Source of the DNA: Endomychus coccineus | Taxonomy: Eukaryota; Arthropoda; Insecta; Coleoptera; Endomychidae | Reading direction: 5' to 3' | DNA length: 64,000 nucleotides | Assembly (NCBI GenBank): GCA_958510875.1 | Contig: OY294070.1 | Coordinates: forward strand, 121,934,703 to 121,998,702 | Shown here: positions 32,945-45,334 of the stretch, one piece after another | How the letters are laid out: every line of letters starts with the position of its first letter | Numbering within the stretch: position 1 is the stretch's first letter | Notes under the pieces: model-generated | The model's input: only the letters and a program-made list of their open reading frames with translations | Told to the model about the DNA's origin: nothing | The model's database searches: none | Translations under genes and position numbers: made by a program

Positions 32945-34632
32945 TTATACGGATGCTATACAATGTGCCACTTCTCTCATCGCTTTCATACGTTCAAAAC
33001 GAAAGATTTCTCACGCAGTGAGAAATATCCGCCAATACAGTGAGATATAATTTCTCACAGTGAGAAATAATTTCTCACTGTTATCACGATAACCCAAGTC
33101 AGTCATGAATTGTTACATGTCAGATTGATATGACACGTTCTCCACGTTGACAACGCTACGCCGATGATTCGCGTGCAATATCCAAGTAGCCCATTGTTGG
33201 CGCTTCTATAACAACAAAACCGAAGCACTGCATAATTATTGCTGTCAACTTACCCAACGAAAATAGTTTTATTGTTATTTGTTATAATATAAACAGTTCA
33301 GATTCATTGAATATTGAATATAATGCAATACGAAGATTTAGAGTCGGAAAATACACCTCCAGAAATTATTCAGAAAGCAATAGATGTTTGCAATAATTTG
33401 CTACCAAGCACATAAGAGAAAAATATGAAATCGCTTACAGAAACTTTATGAACTGGAAAATGAAAGCCAAGATGAATTCTTGTTCCGAAAATACCTTGTT
33501 AGTTTATTTTGAAGAGTTGTCAAGAAGATTGAAATCATCAACATTATGGTCTCAGTACTCGATGCTAAGGAGTACCTTAATGATTAAAAACTGTGTTGAT
33601 ATATCAAAATACGTAAAACTACGTGCATTTTTAAAACGCAAATCTGAAAAATATGTTCCAAAATAGTCAAAAACATTACCTTCTGAAGAAATTCAACAAT
33701 TTTTAAAAGATGCACCTGATGAAAAGTATTTGCTGATTAAGGTATGAATTGAAAATTTTTAAATTGTTATCGGAAAATGAATGTTTGGTTTTGATTTCAG
33801 CCTGCTTCAGCTATTGGCCTTACAGGGGCATGCCATTGTGATTAACTTCGAAAATTAAAAATTGATGACATGGAAGATCTCAATTAGGCCCTTTTAATAA
33901 AATTACCCGATACTAAAACCAAGGTTCCTAGAAATTTCACAGTCACAGGAGAATTCCACCAAATTTACAAAAAATATGTGAAGTTTCGACCATGCACAAA
34001 TGAAACACGTTTTTTTTTAAATTACAAAAATAGCAAATGTACGAAACAGCCTGTGGGGATAAATAAATTTGGCACCATGGCGAAAGAAATAGCGAAATTT
34101 TTGCAATTACCGAACCCTGAATTATATACTGGCCACTGTTTTCGAAGGTCATCTGCGACTATTTTAGTTAATGCAGGGGCAGATCTTTTAACTTCAAAAA
34201 GCCATGGGGGTTGGAAATCGAGCAATGTTGCTGAATCTTATATCGACAACTCCATAGCTAACAAAATGAAAATTTCAAAAGGTATAGTAGAATCCATTCA
34301 GCCTCGAGTGCCATTAGAACCTGAACACAACAATGCTGTGGAAGCTCAGTACGTTTCCCCATCAACTTCAACTTCGACCGCATCTAATATTTCAATTACC
34401 GGAAACATGTTGAAACAAAACAACCTACCAGGAATTACTTTACAAAATAGTTCAAATATAACTGTTAATTACTATTTTAAATATAAAATATAAAAATGAG
34501 TTAATGACATACAAGTATTATTGTATATGTATTTTAATTTTCAATACTTGAAAACAACGCATCCGTAGAAAAAGTACAATGTACAATTCGTGAGAAAACG
34601 ACATATTTCTCACTTGTTGTACAATATACTAT
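32945..34632 (+). mobile_element. Crypton-type element inserted in a mariner
   Basis: The insertion of about 1.69 kb is bounded by comparison with the mariner copy at 9060-9120. The left portion has clustered TTTCTCAC/GTGAGAAA inverted words (33007-33085) and the right edge has another (34589-34615). The coding sequence lies at 33323-34493. No long TIR is present, as expected for a tyrosine-recombinase element. Confidence 0.6.
33323..34493 (+). pseudogene. Crypton-type tyrosine recombinase with one intron
   Basis: The start ATG at 33323 opens MQYEDLESENTPPEIIQ. A frameshift near 33413 leads to REKYEIAYRNFMNWKMKAKM and on through SSTLWSQYSMLRSTL (core-binding part). A 59-bp GT-AG intron fits at 33742-33800. 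The first catalytic Arg (GACR position) reads His and is followed by a stop. The second half (33978-34493) is fully open: YTGHCFRRSSATIL carries the H-x-x-R box, HGGWKSSNVAESYID the Trp and the nucleophile Tyr (34239-34241). A Ser/Thr-rich tail ends ITVNYYFKYKI. Only about three disabling changes are visible, so it is fairly young. Related pieces: 8236-8457 and 58440-59250. Confidence 0.8.
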
Positions 34633-35460
34633 TATTTGGTCAAAAGTTTATTATTCCTCAACATATCCTTGTAGCCCGATACACTTCGTCTAACGTTTTT
34701 CTAATTTTTCAATCCTTTCCAAATAATACGATTTTGGCAATCCTCCAAAATAAGCGTTTGTTACAGCGATGACCTCATTTTGGCCGATAAATCCACTTTG
34801 GTCTTTTTCGGCTTCGATTCGCCAGGACAAGTCCAGCGTTTCTACTGTTCTTTGGTCTCTGGTATGTTGCGATAGATCCATGTTGCCTCCACGGCTAGGA
34901 AACGGCTCAAAAATTTTACTCATCACTCTTGCATATCGCCAAACACTCCTTAGAAGTTGTCACACGGTCGCGCTTGTTGTCAACAGAGAGCAAATGCGGC
35001 ACCCATCTGGCAGATACCTTTGTCATATTCAAAAATGTATGCAAAGTGTTCCATACTTGTTCGGTTGAGATGCCCATAGCCTCAGCAATCTCGTACACTT
35101 TGACTCGCCGATCGTTCAATATCATACCATGGATGTTATCGACGATTTCTGGCGTTGTAACCACAATTGGTCGACCAGAAAGTTGTGCGTCCTTTTTATC
35201 GTTTCAACTGATGATGAGGAGTCCCCATAATGTTCAACAAGCGATAATTTGGTTTGCGTAGTTTTTTTTTCCTCGCAACAAATGATGTTTGATCCAGACG
35301 GGAAATTTTACGTTTTCGAATAGTTTCCTCAAAGAGAATTGAATTTAGTGCACGTTGTATAAAAACTGATCCCACATGAAATGTGATGCTGAAATAAGCT
35401 GTTTGCTACAACTGCAGCTCAGACTCTGATTAAATTGAGGTTTAGAGGCAATTTTGCATG
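34633..35460 (-). pseudogene. Mariner transposase, decayed
   Basis: The minus-strand frame 34916-35164 reads VTTPEIVDNIHGMILNDRRV, then IAEAMGISTEQVWNTLHTFL and ARWVPHLLSVDNKRDRVTTS, the helix-turn-helix and linker of mariner. A second frame (34690-34926) holds the C-terminal end (SYYLERIEKLEKR) with most of the DDE core deleted. It lies between mariner ends at 32898 and 40850. Confidence 0.8.
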
Positions 35461-35479
35461 AAAATTTCCAATAAATAGA

Positions 35480-35690
35480 TGATCAGAAAAAATTGCTGTT
35501 TGTATTTAGTTAAACTTTTGTGCTATAATATTCTGTTATATTACAAGAGGTATGCTTAGCACTTTCGTGTTGCTAATATCGATTACGAAATTAAATTAAA
35601 AAACTGGTAATTAAAAACTGTACCAACTAGCCTCGGTCTCCTATACTATTCAGAAAATTCTTAGCTATATTGTTCGAAAACTCAAGAAGA
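35480..35690. repeat. Dispersed repeat shared with 38490-38705
   Basis: GATATTCTATTACATTACAAGAG-like, GCACTTTC, ACGAAATT and CATACTATTCAGAAAA words occur in the same order and orientation at 38490-38705. Nature unknown. Confidence 0.6.
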
Positions 35691-36350
35691 TTCGCCAGGA
35701 CAAGTTCACTGTTTCGATTGTTCTTTGGTCTATGGTATATTGTGATAGATCCATGTTGCGTCTACGGATACGAAACGGCTCAAAATTCTTTATCATTACG
35801 CTTGAACATCGCCAAACACTTCTTTAAAGTTGTCACATGGTCACATGCGGCACTCATCTGCCAGATACCTTTGTCATATTCAAAAATGTATGCGAAATGT
35901 TCCATACTTGTTCGGTTGAGATACCCATAGCCTCAGTAATCTCGTGGACATTGACTCGCCGATCGTCCATGGATTTTATTGACGATTTCTAGAGTTGTAA
36001 CCTCAATTGGACGACCAGAGCGTTCGGTGTCCTTTGTGACAACGAAAATCAGTAAACCACTTGTTAATCCTTTCAATTGATGGTGGGGAGTCCCCATAAT
36101 GTTTAACAAGCGATAAATTGGTTTGGGTAACGTTTTTTTCACGCAAGAAATGATGTCTGCTAAGAAATTTGACTGCTAAGAACCGTTTCCAAGTAGTTTT
36201 CTCAAAAAGAATTGAATTCAGTGCACGTTGCATAAAAAGTGGTCCCCCACGAAATGATCAGATGCAGAAATAAGCTGTTTGCTACAACTGCAGCTCGAAC
36301 TCTGATTAAATTGAGGTCAGGGGGTTATTTTGCATGAAAATTTTTGGAAT
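35690..36350 (-). pseudogene. Mariner transposase, second partial copy
   Basis: The minus strand carries the N-terminal part: SLVKHYGDSPPSIERINKWF then TDFRCHKGH (36003-36233) and RSGRPIEVTTLEIVNKIHG (35933-36142). The upstream leader (36235-36350) matches 35355-35470 of the neighbouring copy. C-terminal catalytic parts are missing. Two such copies side by side suggest a duplication. Confidence 0.75.
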
Positions 36351-37269
36351 GAATATCGACTCAACGATCCTGGTCAATACTGTGTATTTGTTGGAATTTT
36401 ATTCTTTGGATGCTCCCGTTTTCTAAGAAATCCAACTTATGGATACCATTCGAATTCACTCAACTTGTCAAAAATAAATTGTACCTATATTAACAACCAC
36501 TACTAGGTACAACTCGGCCGACGTTACTCTATTAATCGTCCCAGTGGTAGTTGTCGTTCTCGTTTACGGCAACCTGGAGTTCTACAACCCGTCATACCTC
36601 AAAGTGCTGACAGTTGTGTGCTTTGAACTAATTTTCAGTGACTAATCCTGGTCACACGTCATAACTTGTCTCAATTCTTTGAGGTTATGGTACTAGCCAC
36701 TTTTGAACAATACCTCTACCACTACCCTAACCGCTCTCTGTACTTTTCCCTGTCGAACTGGTACACTACGCTATTAATATACAAGAGTATGCATGAATTA
36801 TGAGATCTTAACTATATTTTAAATTTATGAAGATAGTTTTGTTTCCATGTAATTTAGCGAACAATGTATGGCTAATCAATAAAATGCATCTGCCACGACA
36901 TGTGTATTAAAATGTAATACAAAATGAAACTTTTGGTGATATGTGAACGTGTATTATGAGGAAATGTTAACCTTCTCTGGCTCGTTAATGGAACGAGTAA
37001 AGCTGTAGTGCCATCGATCGATGTCTCTGCTAATGTAAACCAACCACAGCAAGTGCTAGAGTGGTATTGAACAACTAACGCCATCTACCTGCTATAAGAG
37101 AAACAAACGCAATGTGAATATTGACTGGATGAATCTTCCGTACTTGATTGAGATCACGACGGGCAATGTCAGGGCCAAGTGTGCCAGAGCTGGACATTAA
37201 CCAATGCATTTGTTAAATTATTGACGTTTAAAGCAAATGCTCCCAGTTCCTTCAAGTTTTTTCCGTAAA
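36351..37269. other. No feature recognised
   Basis: No supported frame or repeat relation. Confidence 0.4.
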
Positions 37270-37400
37270 TTGTTTGACTACTTGGAAGGAAAACCTATAA
37301 TGTTCGCAGAAAATTGTGTGAGCCAGAGGTGGAATGTTGAAAGAGGAAGCATTCGGAGTTTTCTTGAAAGTTTGGAGGTTATAGGTATGTGGAGTGTTCC
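37270..37400 (-). pseudogene. Jockey-like LINE ORF tail
   Basis: The minus strand reads YNLQTFKKTPNASSFNI then LAHTIFCEHY, matching the end of the jockey-like copy at 27770-28068. A small 3' remnant. Confidence 0.6.
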
Positions 37401-38489
37401 ATAATTCTGACGTTCGAAGTGTATCATATTAGACTGCATAACATCGATGACATTATCGAATCTTAAGATGGAATTCCTGATACTCCTACATGTTGAATAT
37501 ATACGTGTGATATACACTTATAACTAGAAATACACGGTTGTCATTGTACTACAAGAAAGTACTATAATTCAAGTTGAAAACTGAAGATACCACTCGAAAC
37601 GGTGTTACCACTTCCAAAAATGATACAGTCTATTTCCACCACTTTAACGAGCTCTTGCAAATTGTACAAACACGGGTTCTGACATCTCTCGACAGTGGGA
37701 GTTACAGCGCGTAGTTTTTGTTGAACCGTAACAAGACCGATTCGCATATTATACGATGAGCTAGTAGATTGTAACGATCCGAATTTTGAATAAATCGTTA
37801 CATATCATTAGTCATGATAGAACCCTATAATAATTTGATTATATATCCTTGAATTTCCTCCCAATTAAAGAACTATCTTAAATGATATAGTTAACTGTAT
37901 TTAATTAATACGGAGTGGATTCAATGAAACCTATATTGTAACTCCCACACCCAAGTTATTAATTAGGAAGGGAGAATCTGAATAAAACCGATTGCGGATG
38001 ATAACTATGCATCTTAGGTGTGACTGTGAATACAAGGTAGGTCTTAATCAAAGTTATTCATTAAATTGTTTTCATAGTAGCATTGAATCTTTGATATTTC
38101 ATTCACAATCAGGCTTACTCTGATGTATACAGAGCTTTGATTGTTTCCTGCTCCTACAACATGCAACAAGATCTCTTGATTATAGACATAATAATTTTAT
38201 TATCTTTATCATTCAATTGGCAAAATCACTTGATTCCATCATTTTCTGAATACACGTGGGGTTATTATATCGTATATATTTTTTTTTGCTCCGAACTCCT
38301 CATAATACGAACAACGTAGCGTTATCCGAATCGAAAAGGTACGAAACATATAGAGGATGGGCTAATGAACTAACCACTCCATATCTATAATTCCACGAGC
38401 CTTGTTTCAATACCTTCGATTATAGAGTTAACGTGGGACTTGTTCAATAAAAACATCCCTTTTTATATGTTTCATCTGCATCCTTATCA
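37401..38489. other. No feature recognised
   Basis: No supported gene or repeat relation. Confidence 0.4.
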
Positions 38490-38705
38490 GATGATTTGGG
38501 AAAATTTCTGTGTTTGTGTTTGGTTGAATTTTTGTGTTATGATATTCTATTACATTACAAGAGCTCAGCACTTTCATATTTCAAATGTCGACTACGAAAT
38601 TGAATGAAACAATGTTAATTAACGAAAACTGTACAAACTACCCCCAGTCTTCCATACTATTCAGAAAAATGTTAGCTATTTTATTGGAAAACCCACGAAG
38701 ATGAT
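38490..38705. repeat. Dispersed repeat shared with 35480-35690
   Basis: Same-orientation relative of 35480-35690. Confidence 0.6.
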
Positions 38706-39181
38706 TGTCAATAGTTTCCCGAATTCACGATTGTAGAGCTACAAAATAAAGAAGTTACCAATGATGGGCACTTAATCTTGATCAATCTGTATAATGAACT
38801 TATTATGGTCATCCTTATCTCACTTGCTAAGGCTAATTAAACGTTGTAATTTGTAGATATTAGGAATATGGTGTATTACATGAGTACAACTACTTGGTAG
38901 TAGTTAATGGTCTGGTTAATTACACAGTGTTTAATCAGAGAGTGCGATCATTCTAGCGAGGTAGTGACCCATGTCACAATGAACGTGCCAACACCTGAAT
39001 GTTCTCTAATTGTTAACAGATACGACGATGCTAACACCTTCCTTCTTACTAATGAACATACTACTGAATGTTGTACAATTCAATTTGAAACACATCCCAA
39101 CTGCTACAAAGCAACAATTTAAGAGGAAAGTAATCTGCTCCACAGATTCGTGATATGATGATTTTATAGAACTTCCACGTT

Positions 39182-39762
39182 TAGTCGAGGAAATATAGCA
39201 TTCCACATTCCAAACCCGGCGTAGTTGGATGGATTGAGATGCGGTTTTCTGCATTCGATTCAGAAAGTGATTTAGAAAATTTGTTTGGTATTTTTTTGTG
39301 GAAAAAAAAAACGGTTACCCGGACTCAGTGTACACCAGGTATCGCGGAAGAGTTTTTTCACGTTGTAATCATCACTAGCAACCTTTATATCACCTCTCGT
39401 ACAGTTAACAAACATTAAAAATAATTTTCTAATGAAATTCATCGATATCCAGAGCGTCAGAATCCCGGATACCCTGGGGATGGCCCAAGGGAATTTCCTT
39501 GATAGCATACTCCTGTTGAGCAACCCCAAAAACCGTGAAGAAACCAATTCGAGTCCGTTTTTTTTATTCACATCAAAAAGTGCACTCAGAAAAATTCATT
39601 TTTTGGCTGTAGAAATGCAATAAATTTTTTCCGCAAAAAAAAATACCGGACAAATTTTCTAAATCACTTTCTGAATCGAATGCAGAAAACCGCATCTCAA
39701 TTCATCCAACTGCGCCAAGTTTGGAAGGTTTGGCCTATTTTAGTGCTTTATTTCCTCGACTA
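39182..39762. mobile_element. 581-bp long-TIR element (short relative of 9970-14491)
   Basis: The left 110 bp (39182-39291) and right 113 bp (39650-39762) are inverted copies, both ending TAGTCGAGGAAATA. The interior 39330-39420 matches one end of the 12.0-13.0 kb inverted block, and 39430-39650 matches 14155-14380. Because it lacks the LTR and the 1.17-kb insertion, it serves as the empty reference for them. GTT adjoins both ends, possibly a 3-bp duplication. No ORF of its own. Confidence 0.75.
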
Positions 39763-40279
39763 GTTCTTAATTATGAATTTAATAAGGTTACATCTTTGAA
39801 TTATCCAATTCGTAGATGTTTACCTGAAGTACATTTGATAGTGAGCTTCTCAGAGTCAATCGAAAGAAATTGTAAATTAACAACTGTTTACTGTCATTCT
39901 TATGGGACGAAAGGGGTCTTAGTCCTCAAAGGAACAAGAGTTACGAATTTTTGGAATTCCGAACAAAATCGATGGTTTCTTGCAATTTGCTGGGTCACCG
40001 CTGGTCCAATCGGGTTCATCCGCAGCTCATTTTTCTGTTTATGGCGCATAGTCTTATTACAAGCTTTTTTCTGTAACTGAATCCAACGATGTCCGACGCG
40101 AGAAACCGGTTTTGGCCATTTTTACCATTTTTTTGGACCATTTGCGAAGATCAAAAAGTGTTCGATTTTAGTATCTTCAATTTGTATCATAATTATCTAC
40201 TTAAGGCAATTTTCGCCACCGAACTCAGAATTATAAACTCCAAAAAGCTAATTCTATCACACTAGTAATCACAAATTCA
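39763..40279. other. No feature recognised
   Basis: An open frame crossing the TIR into this region (39721-40080) begins inside the repeat and has no domain; not called. Confidence 0.4.
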
Positions 40280-40660
40280 TGGCTAGTATCTTGCTAGTAT
40301 CTGGAATGACCGACATTACCATCTCCAAAGATCCCTCTCCCGTTGAGATGAACACAGACGTATTTACACCTTCATTTTCCAGTTTAATGAAAGAGAATAC
40401 ACGGTTCTCAATTTACACAGCACATATACTTAAAATTGCAGTCCTGGGAAGAATTGTTTCTGTACCTTTGAAGTTCAATTTCATCGGAATTGAGATTCAC
40501 AACAAATTATGAACTGTCAAGTCGATTTAATGAATGGCAACTCCGTTATGTGTTGGCAACCGTAGAAATCAAATATACCTGGTTTGATGAAGATAGCGCG
40601 GCACTTATTTGTGGAAATTATTGAAGTGATTCGGTTGCAAAAGTAAACCAGTACGACGTC
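40280..40660 (-). repeat. Dispersed repeat, inverted relative of 31690-32090
   Basis: See 31690-32090; same words in complementary order. Confidence 0.65.
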
Positions 40661-40739
40661 ATATTATTTTTAACGTAAAAATAGAAAAATACTATTATGT
40701 TTTGCATATATGAGAAAGAATCATAGTCTCAAACTACTG

Positions 40740-40850
40740 TATGAAATTTAATGCGTTCTAGTTAGAGATGGAATATCAAGAATATCACATGGGATTTTCG
40801 ATCCTGGCGCCATTTATTTTATTTTTTAGGGACTTTTCTCCTTGCCCTCG
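40740..40850. mobile_element. Mariner right end
   Basis: ATGCGTTCTAGTT...GAGATGG and the terminal AGGGACTTTTCTCCTTGCCC match the right end of the mariner at 9855-9953. It stops at CTCG followed by TA (40851-40852). It pairs with the left end CGAGGGCA at 32898, which is also bordered by TA. Confidence 0.75.
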
Positions 40851-40852
40851 TA

Positions 40853-41849
40853 AGATAACAAAAGTAACTTCCAAAGTAAAACAATTCGCAGGGCAAAAGC
40901 TGGTGCTTGGACTTTACCGGAAACTATTAGAATCATTTTGTCAGATTGATCGATTCATTATCAAAGTTGCCTAGTTTGTGGTTGATTAATTAGCTGTTAG
41001 TAATGCTGCATCATACTGAATCAGAATCCAATCTGACCAAATCAATCGTACAAACACAAACGCTATATCTGGACTACACGTTCCACAATATATTTGTTTA
41101 AATTGCAGAATCAATAAACTGTCATTGGACGCTCTATAAATTTCAGTATAGCTTCTAAACGAAGATTACTATGTCCTATATAAACGACCTGTTGGAGAAG
41201 TGTAACTTGTGAGGGAATTAAACTGGCTATAAAAATAAATTTTATTAACCGCTCCATAGACGGGAGAAACTAATGGTTTTTTACAACTGTATATCACCGG
41301 CTATATATTTCACGAGTTTGAAAATTGTGAAATTTGTTCATACTATAAAATAAAGAAACGTTTTCTCTAACGGCTCTAAGTTTTTCAATTTGTGCTAACA
41401 AAGTTTTCTCGTTAAGAATACTGGCTATTATATGTTCTAGACAGATTATGTATAATTATTGTGGTAGTTTATTATGTCATTATTGGGTGCCAGCCACAGA
41501 AATCACCTTTCACAACTCCAATTTGAAAGAATCAGCAGTTCCATTTCACTTGACAATAATACCTGACGTCAATCTGACTGTGTTCAGTGTCAGTGGATCT
41601 GATATTTGGAATGGTTGAGATGAAAAAATATAAATATCAGTGGATTAAATCTGCTACCTCGGTTAATACTTAAGTAACTACTGAAATGGCATCCACGGCC
41701 AACATTTTTTTAAGGAAACTTGAAACTCCTCAAAGAAAAGTTTTGCGTAGATATTATTAATATTAATAATGAAAATAAGGAACAGAGTTTTGGTAGAAAA
41801 ATTATTATGTTCACAAAATCGTAGTAGACAGTGGAAGTTTACAGTGATG
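40853..41849. other. No feature recognised
   Basis: No supported gene or repeat relation. Confidence 0.4.
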
Positions 41850-42015
41850 TTCGTTCATCGTTTGAGAGGACGGAGCTTAGCCTCCAAATACACTCGTGGT
41901 CAGACGCATATTCTATCCTAACAGGTTTTTGCCCGCCAGATACCCAGAATATTGCCAGTGCTGGCTTCCACAAGTTCTTCTGGAAGCAGTTTCTATTCTC
42001 AAAAGATTCGATGCT
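41850..42015 (-). mobile_element. I/R1-type LINE 3' end, severely truncated
   Basis: The complement matches 28725-28870: AACTTGTGGAAGCCAGCACT, ATTCTGGGTATCTGGCGGG and GTCTGACCACGAG-like words. It holds only the last residues of the ORF and the start of the 3' UTR. Confidence 0.75.
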
Positions 42016-42339
42016 GAGTGATGATCGAACAAGAAGGTAATAAATGTCGCTGTTGCGTTAAAGTGAATGGATATCATTTTGAGCATTTATTGTGGATTAT
42101 TATTTTTTATCGTTACCAATAAATTGGTATTCAAATATTTTTTCACTTTTTAAATAGCCTTTCAAAAGAAAGCTAACTCTCTCGAACAAGAAGAAGCCTC
42201 TAAGTGGAATTTATCAAGAACACTTTCTTATAGAAAGTCTTGAAATTTGTATACAATATGAATTTTTGACCATTGGCGTAGAATAGGCCAATCACCAGGG
42301 GAAAAATTGAGGAAAAAAAATTTAAGTTGTGAATTTGTA

Positions 42340-44265
42340 AAGTTTTTATAAGTATTTCTGTGAGCTGAAAACGGGAAAAATAATTAAAAAATTCTTACAA
42401 GTTAGCTTCAGAAGTTACGGGCGTCTTTTGGCGCGAAAAAAGACGATTTTCATGTTTTTTGCGTCTTAAAGTTTTCCGTAGATCTCAATAAATGTGATAC
42501 AAAACATACTTCAATACTGTTTTTGGGGCTTAAAAAAAATGTAGGACAAATTTGGAAATTTTGGACCTCGAAAAATGTGCAAATTTTTCAGGTTAGAAAT
42601 TTTGTAGGATGATCAAATCTCAGGTTCTGTTATAGTACTTCACGACGCGTATTTAACGCTAAAGAAAACTTTTCTAGGTTGAGTAGAAGTTGAGATATTG
42701 ATATAAATGTGTTTGGGCCTCCCCTGAACCCAATTTTGGGCCTATAGAAAAAAATTGGAGATCGTTGGAAAGTAGACAAATTTTCTGGTCTAAATCCAAA
42801 ATAAAACCTAGTAGCTAGAGCCATCTCGAATTTAGAGCGCGTTGACATAAAAAAAATCACGTGTAAAATAATGCAGCGGTGCTTAAATTTCTATACCGCT
42901 TATCTGCCGTAACAGTAGATTTCAACAAGTAAATTGGAATTAAAAAAAAATTTTGAATACTTAGAACTTGATTAGTATCAAAATAACTAAAAAATGATCA
43001 CTCCAATTTAAAATATTAATATGGCACATTGTTATATTCAATTTAATTTACTTCAAATTTATAGTATATTCAAAAGAATCGGAAAACTAATCGATGACTC
43101 ATCATACTTACGTATATTAATTTATTGGCTCGAAATTTCTTATTTTTTCTGAACCTGTAATGGTTATTGTATATTTGTATAAGCTTATAATGACTTAAAG
43201 TATAATGTTTTAAAGCGTTGAAAGGAAAGGTTAAAACAAATTATTCATTGTTCAATGTGCAATAATAATAATTTAGATTGATGTGATCATTTTTTAGTTA
43301 TTTTGACTCAAAACAAGTTGTGAAAATTAGAAAAAAAAATTTAATTTCAAGCCTAGTTGAAATCTACTATTACGGCAGATAAGCGGTATAGAAATTTAAG
43401 CCGCTGCATTATTTTACACGTGATTTTTTTTATGTCAACCCGCTCTAAATTCGAGAAGCTGATAGCTACGAGATGTTATTTCTGGATTTAGATCAGAAAA
43501 TTTATCTTCTTTCCAACGATGTCCAATTTTTTCTATAGGCCCAAAATTGGGTTCTAGGGAGGCTCAAACACATTTATATTAATATCTCAACTTCTACTCA
43601 ACCCAAAAAAGTTTTCTTTGGCGTAAAATACGTGACGTAAAGTACTATAACAGAACCTGAGATTTGATCATCCTAAAAAATTTCTAACCTGAATAATTTG
43701 CACATTTTCCGAGGTTCGAAATTTTTCAAAGTTTTCCAAAATTTTTTTTTGAGCCTCAAAAACAGTATTGAAGGATTTTTGTATCACATTTGTTCAGATC
43801 TACAAGCGAATTTTTTTTTCTTGTCGATGAGTTCATTTTTCGGCTGGTAATCTCAGTTTTAGGGATTTTTGGAAATGGCCGATTGTGGAGCCAAAATGAA
43901 AGATAAAAAAAACGAAACACCGTAGAAAGTTTATAAAAAAATATATTTCAATTTGAATAGAATATTTTTTTAGTCAATATTCGAATGAGAAAAAAAACAT
44001 TAGTATTCCCCTAAAAAAACACTATTTTGCTCATATCTCAAGACTGTAACATCGAAATGACTTGTATTTCTGCTCAAACGATGCATTTTCACTCTTTGTA
44101 CAATTTTTCTCTAGACATGTTTTTCCATTTGAACCACCGTTTTCTTTTTAAACGCAAAAAATATGAAAATCGTATTTTTTTGCGTCAAAAAATGGCCGTA
44201 ACTTTTGGAGCTAACTCGTAGGAATTTTTCCTTTATTTTTCCCGATTTCAGCATACAAAATTTAC
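42340..44265. mobile_element. Giant foldback (inverted repeat arms ~0.7 kb)
   Basis: 42340-43035 is mirrored by 43255-44265, with roughly 300 extra bases in the right arm (about 43815-44130). Shared words include AATCTCAGGTTCTGTTATAG, CCCAATTTTGGGCCTATAG and AAATTTCTATACCGCTTATC, at high but imperfect identity. The loop is about 220 bp. No coding frame is supported. A CACCCTGTATA word at 44600 may be an outer terminus. Confidence 0.85.
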
Positions 44266-45334
44266 ACCTTCATTTTTCAAGCGATATGCGCTGGATTTCG
44301 TTCCTCTAGCGACTGTACTAGAAGTTTTAAATGCTTACAAAAGCCCATAACTGCACTACTGTATTTATCTCAAAAACATTCCGTCACCAAAAAAGTTTAT
44401 CATCCCGTAAAACTAGAGTGTACCAAGTTTGAACTGGAAATCTTCATTTGCTTAAAAAATAATGGAGAAAATGTAATAATTATTCAAAACTTCAACACCA
44501 TGTATCTCGAGAACGAAATGATTTAGACAAAAATTTTATATGAGAGACCCCTATTATTTCTAGAAGCTCTATCGCTTATGAACGGAAAAACTGAAACACC
44601 CTGTATATGTGGAATGGATTATGTACAATTAAACAAACAATTAAACAATATATTGGGAAAATGTTCGAATGAATTGGTTGAACTAAATTAATAACTTTGA
44701 CGTAATTTCTGTATTATCATGAACATGGTATAGATAATAGAATTCTATCTAGTACAATTTAACTATGCACTATTTCGTACATTTACTTGGCGGTATGATG
44801 GGGGCTATTGTGTTCGTTTTGATCGTAATTCCGAGATCGGAGAATTTATGAAATTACGGGTTGATATTTAAACATGTTCGGCACGTTATTATGGTCAAGG
44901 TAAGTCGCTCTGTTTCAAATTAGGTATGAAATATCGTCTACTGCATTGGGTTACAAGTAGTATTATATGAGCTTAATACGAACTTCAAGTTGAATTTGCA
45001 CTGCTGCAATTAGAAGCTAATATTCATGTACGATATGGGATTAATTGTCGAATTCTCTATGCAAAATCCGCATTATCCTTCGAATCCCTTTAACTACGGT
45101 TTAGCTTGTAAAGAGGAATTACTGTGACTTACGCTAAAAGTTGAGATATAAGCAAGTTTATTGCGTGAGATCTTCATCTCTACAAACAATATCGAATAAA
45201 ATTGGAGTCTATTCTACTATCGAATGTTTCGGAAGCTTCAATTGGTCAATACAAGATCTAATTAAAAGCTACTAAGTTCAACATTTGGGTGAAATTGAGT
45301 GATGGATCTAGTGCAATAAAATACTAATCTTGAA
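44266..45334. other. No gene recognised
   Basis: Apart from the CACCCTGTATA terminus-like word near 44600, nothing is recognised. Confidence 0.4.

Noticed and set aside
39721..40080. 119-residue ORF
   Set aside because: It starts inside the TIR of the 39182-39762 element and shows no domain or conservation in the related copy at 14430.
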